In this document: positions 59,907-61,578 of the stretch, piece after piece
Position numbering within the stretch: the first letter of the stretch is position 1
How the letters are laid out: every line of letters starts with the position of its first letter
NCBI RefSeq assembly: GCF_001673535.1
Contig: NZ_LZLY01000131.1
Location: 1-61,578 of the forward strand
Reading direction: 5' to 3'
DNA length: 61,578 nt
Source of the DNA: Mycobacterium sp. 1081908.1
GTDB taxonomy: Bacteria > Actinomycetota > Actinomycetes > Mycobacteriales > Mycobacteriaceae
The notes under the pieces: model-generated
What the model saw: the letters and a program-made list of their open reading frames with translations, nothing else
Database searches by the model: none
What the model was told of the DNA's origin: nothing
Translations under genes and position numbers: made by a program

Positions 59907-61084
59907 CCCAGCCGCCCGTGCGCTGCCATCGGGCGCTCGTCGTTGGAGCGGGAGACAGCGCACGGGCGGCCCTGCAGGAGGCCGGCGTCCCCGAGGTCAC
60001 GACGCTCGGCGGCGAACTGCTCGGCTCACGGTTCGACGACGCCACCCAAACCTGGCTGCTGACGACGAACGGCGGCGAGACGGTGCGGGCCCGCGTCGTG
60101 GTGGCCGCCCACCCGCCGGCGCGGGTCCCGTGGCTACCGGACATCGCCGGACGGGACGGCTTCCTGGGCGAGTCGTTCCACGCGGCGCAGTGGCCGGCGG
60201 GTTTCGACCCGGTTGGCAAGCGCGTCGCGGTCATCGGCGCCGATTCCACCGCCGGCCATTACATCCCGCGGCTGATCAAATCGGCGGCCTCGGTCACGGT
60301 CTTCGCGCACCCCCCGCGCCGGGTTGTCGACGAGCTGCCGCTGCCCGCCACCCGCGCCAAGCGCTGGTTGCGCCGCCGCATCCGGCCGGCCACCGACGCC
60401 CAGGCTCGGCCCGCGCTGGTGCGATCGGCCGTCGTCGCCATCACCCCGTCGCGCATTCGGACCGCCGACGGCGCCGAACACGACGCCGACGCCATCGTCT
60501 ACGGCACCGGGTTCGCGATGCCCGACACGATCTCGGGCGAGACGGCCTGGCACGACGGCATGGAGCCCTACTTCGGGGTCGCCCTTCGCGGCTTCCCGAA
60601 CTACTTCTTCCTCGGCGGGCCCGACACCGGCGCGCAGGCGCGCTACATCGCCGAGTGCGTCGCACAGATGGACCGCACCGACAGCACCCGCATCGAAGTG
60701 CGCCGCAGCAGCCAGCGGGTGTTCAACGAACGCGTCTACGTGCGCGCCGCCGAGCCCCAGCCGGTGGCGTCGGCCTTCGAGTTGACGTCCGGCGCAATCG
60801 GGCATGACGCGACCTACGAGGGCGCGGCGACGCTGACGATCGCCGGATCCGACCATCCGGTGCGCGTGCGTCTCGCCGGCCACCTGGACCCGATCGACGG
60901 CCACTACCACTGGCAGGGAACGGTCTTCGGGTCCGCGACGCTGCCCGGTGAATCGCTCAAGCAGGCACGCACCGCGACGCTGACGGTCGGCGAGCGCAGC
61001 GCGCCGGCCCGCATCATCGAGCGGACGCCGTGGGGCACGCACACCGTCGCGGGGGTCGGCGCTCCGCCGTACGCGCTGAGCTGA
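59903..61084 (+). CDS. Reduced flavoprotein monooxygenase-like protein with DUF4873 tail (Rv0943c-like)
   Basis: This 393-residue protein looks like a Baeyer-Villiger/FMO-type enzyme with much of the N-terminal FAD domain missing. A short ALVVGAGDSARAAL is followed at once by the region that lies after the FAD domain in such enzymes (RFDDATQTWLLTTNGGE, WLPDIAGRDGFLGESFHAAQWP). Then come an NADPH-like GKRVAVIGADSTAG (degenerate GxGxxG), a TGFAMPDT segment and a C-terminal DUF4873-type domain (about residues 295-390). It may be a reductase partner or a non-oxidising relative. The GTG start overlaps the AurF-like stop by 4 bp. Confidence 0.8.
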   Translation: MTQPPVRCHRALVVGAGDSARAALQEAGVPEVTTLGGELLGSRFDDATQTWLLTTNGGETVRARVVVAAHPPARVPWLPDIAGRDGFLGESFHAAQWPAGFDPVGKRVAVIGADSTAGHYIPRLIKSAASVTVFAHPPRRVVDELPLPATRAKRWLRRRIRPATDAQARPALVRSAVVAITPSRIRTADGAEHDADAIVYGTGFAMPDTISGETAWHDGMEPYFGVALRGFPNYFFLGGPDTGAQARYIAECVAQMDRTDSTRIEVRRSSQRVFNERVYVRAAEPQPVASAFELTSGAIGHDATYEGAATLTIAGSDHPVRVRLAGHLDPIDGHYHWQGTVFGSATLPGESLKQARTATLTVGERSAPARIIERTPWGTHTVAGVGAPPYALS

Positions 61085-61104
61085 CCCGCGCGGGGTATTT
61101 CGCA

Positions 61105-61131
61105 GGTTTGCCGATCGTGGCGTCCGGGTAA
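61105..61131 (+). promoter_or_regulatory. Candidate SigF-type promoter
   Basis: GGTTT (61105-61109), 16 bases, GGGTAA (61126-61131). Mycobacterial SigF promoters have GGTTT-like -35 and GGGTA(T/C)-like -10 elements with a 15-17 base spacer. It lies 66 bp upstream of the small frame at 61198 and 224 bp upstream of the STAS gene, on their strand. Confidence 0.5.
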
Positions 61132-61197
61132 TCGCGTTAGTCTTATTTTTCATCTCGTGGGGGCGGGATAATCGGCCGAATTCCAGGAGCGGGGGAT

Positions 61198-61359
61198 ATG
61201 GCAGCGGACGGCCGGATAAGGAAATCGCATCCGCCTTCTTTCACGTTGGGAATGCGGGGGCCTAAATTGCTATTGAGACACGCGGACCCGGATGACACGG
61301 CTTGCCGGGTCGCGGTCGGCGAGGATAAAGCCCTGACGCGAAAGGGGTGGCTGCGGTGA
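61198..61359 (+). CDS. Possible small ORF (53 residues) coupled to the STAS gene
   Basis: ATG 61198 (AADGRIRKSHPPSFTLGMRG) opens a 53-codon basic frame that ends at TGA 61357-61359, overlapping the GTG of the STAS gene by 4 bp (GTGA). AGGAGCGGGG precedes it. This overlap is the same coupling style seen repeatedly elsewhere in the window. No domain is recognisable, and at this GC content a chance frame of this length is possible. Confidence 0.4.
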   Translation: MAADGRIRKSHPPSFTLGMRGPKLLLRHADPDDTACRVAVGEDKALTRKGWLR

Positions 61360-61578
61360 GCGCGGTAGCTGAGTCACCGAGTTCGCTGGCCGTTGCGACG
61401 CGCACCGAGCAGTCGGTCGTCGTGCTCACGGTCGAGGGCGTGCTCGATAACAGCAGCTCCGCGGCGCTGCGCGACATCATCACGAAGGCCACGCTGGACG
61501 AGCCGTCCGCCGTCGTCGTCAACGTCTCCAAACTGCAGGTGCCCGCGGAATCGGCCTGGTCGAGCTTCATCGGCGTGC
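61356..61578 (+). CDS. STAS-domain protein (anti-sigma-factor-antagonist type), partial
   Basis: The frame starts at GTG 61356 with AAAGGGG upstream and runs open to the window end, so the C-terminus is missing. The 74 visible residues have the STAS pattern: VVVLTVEGVLDNSSSAALRDII, then SAVVVNVSKLQVPAESAWSSF. STAS proteins such as SpoIIAA bind anti-sigma factors and release their sigma factor. The usual phosphorylatable Ser in a D-S-(S/T) motif corresponds to the region VPAESAW here, which differs from the consensus. A SigF-like promoter upstream fits a role in SigF-type regulation. Conserved identity beyond that is unclear. Confidence 0.65.
   Translation, partial: MSAVAESPSSLAVATRTEQSVVVLTVEGVLDNSSSAALRDIITKATLDEPSAVVVNVSKLQVPAESAWSSFIGV

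Overview
The window is about 61.6 kb of high-GC DNA from a mycobacterium. Gene content and order follow the Mycobacterium tuberculosis block from Rv1003 to Rv0943c, read in the opposite direction to H37Rv. It is probably a slow-growing non-tuberculous species: cobF is present, a full-length fpg is present, and the PE_PGRS genes and the Rv0986-Rv0988 genes found in the tubercle bacillus are missing. I cannot name the species from sequence alone. Gene assignments come from remembered protein families and synteny, not from a search.

Layout. 1-5.4 kb: rsmI, pmt (protein mannosyltransferase), a DUF559 nuclease gene bracketed by two copies of a 60-bp palindromic repeat, arcA, and an AlkB-like dioxygenase. 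5.4-7.8 kb: the cAMP-controlled lysine acetyltransferase pat with two paralogous lipoprotein genes. 7.9-17.1 kb: an accessory block (methyltransferase, M42 peptidase, small basic protein, lipoprotein, DUF1023 hydrolase, large membrane patatin, secreted and small proteins, a 13E12-like remnant) ending at tRNA-Ala(CGC). 17.2-22 kb: divisome gene sepX/glpR, rimJ, glp/moeA1, galU, and the divergent 5-formyl-THF cyclo-ligase. 22-28.3 kb: CIRCE-controlled ruc and an SAF protein, mscL, moaB2, the envelope-stress operon mprA-mprB-pepD, and rpmF. 28.5-37 kb: a tightly overlapping six-gene catabolic operon (atuA-like, fadE13, accD2, accA2, fadE12, echA7). 37-51.7 kb: a DUF1707 protein, aldo-keto reductase, VWA/AAA chelatase-like pair, purN-purH, perM, a DUF5336 protein, an F420-type oxidoreductase with a KstR-like operator, sucCD, an M23 peptidase and a membrane protein. 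51.8-58.9 kb: uvrD1, chorismate mutase with an apparent attenuator, pgi, SDR, fpg, cobF. 59-61.6 kb: an AurF-like diiron protein, a reduced flavoprotein monooxygenase, and a STAS-domain gene cut by the window end.

The two observations I rate highest are (i) a 19-residue leader peptide rich in Phe, Tyr and Trp, followed by an intrinsic terminator, directly upstream of chorismate mutase, which together look like a transcription attenuator; and (ii) the pair of palindromic 60-bp repeats flanking the DUF559 nuclease gene, one of which supplies that gene's last codons, an arrangement suggesting a REP-like mobile cassette. The left edge also carries an exact 50-bp inverted copy of part of rsmI, which may be an assembly fold-back or the end of a larger inverted duplication. 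No gene-free stretch exceeds 300 bases, and I saw no insertion sequence, prophage, CRISPR array or rRNA gene.
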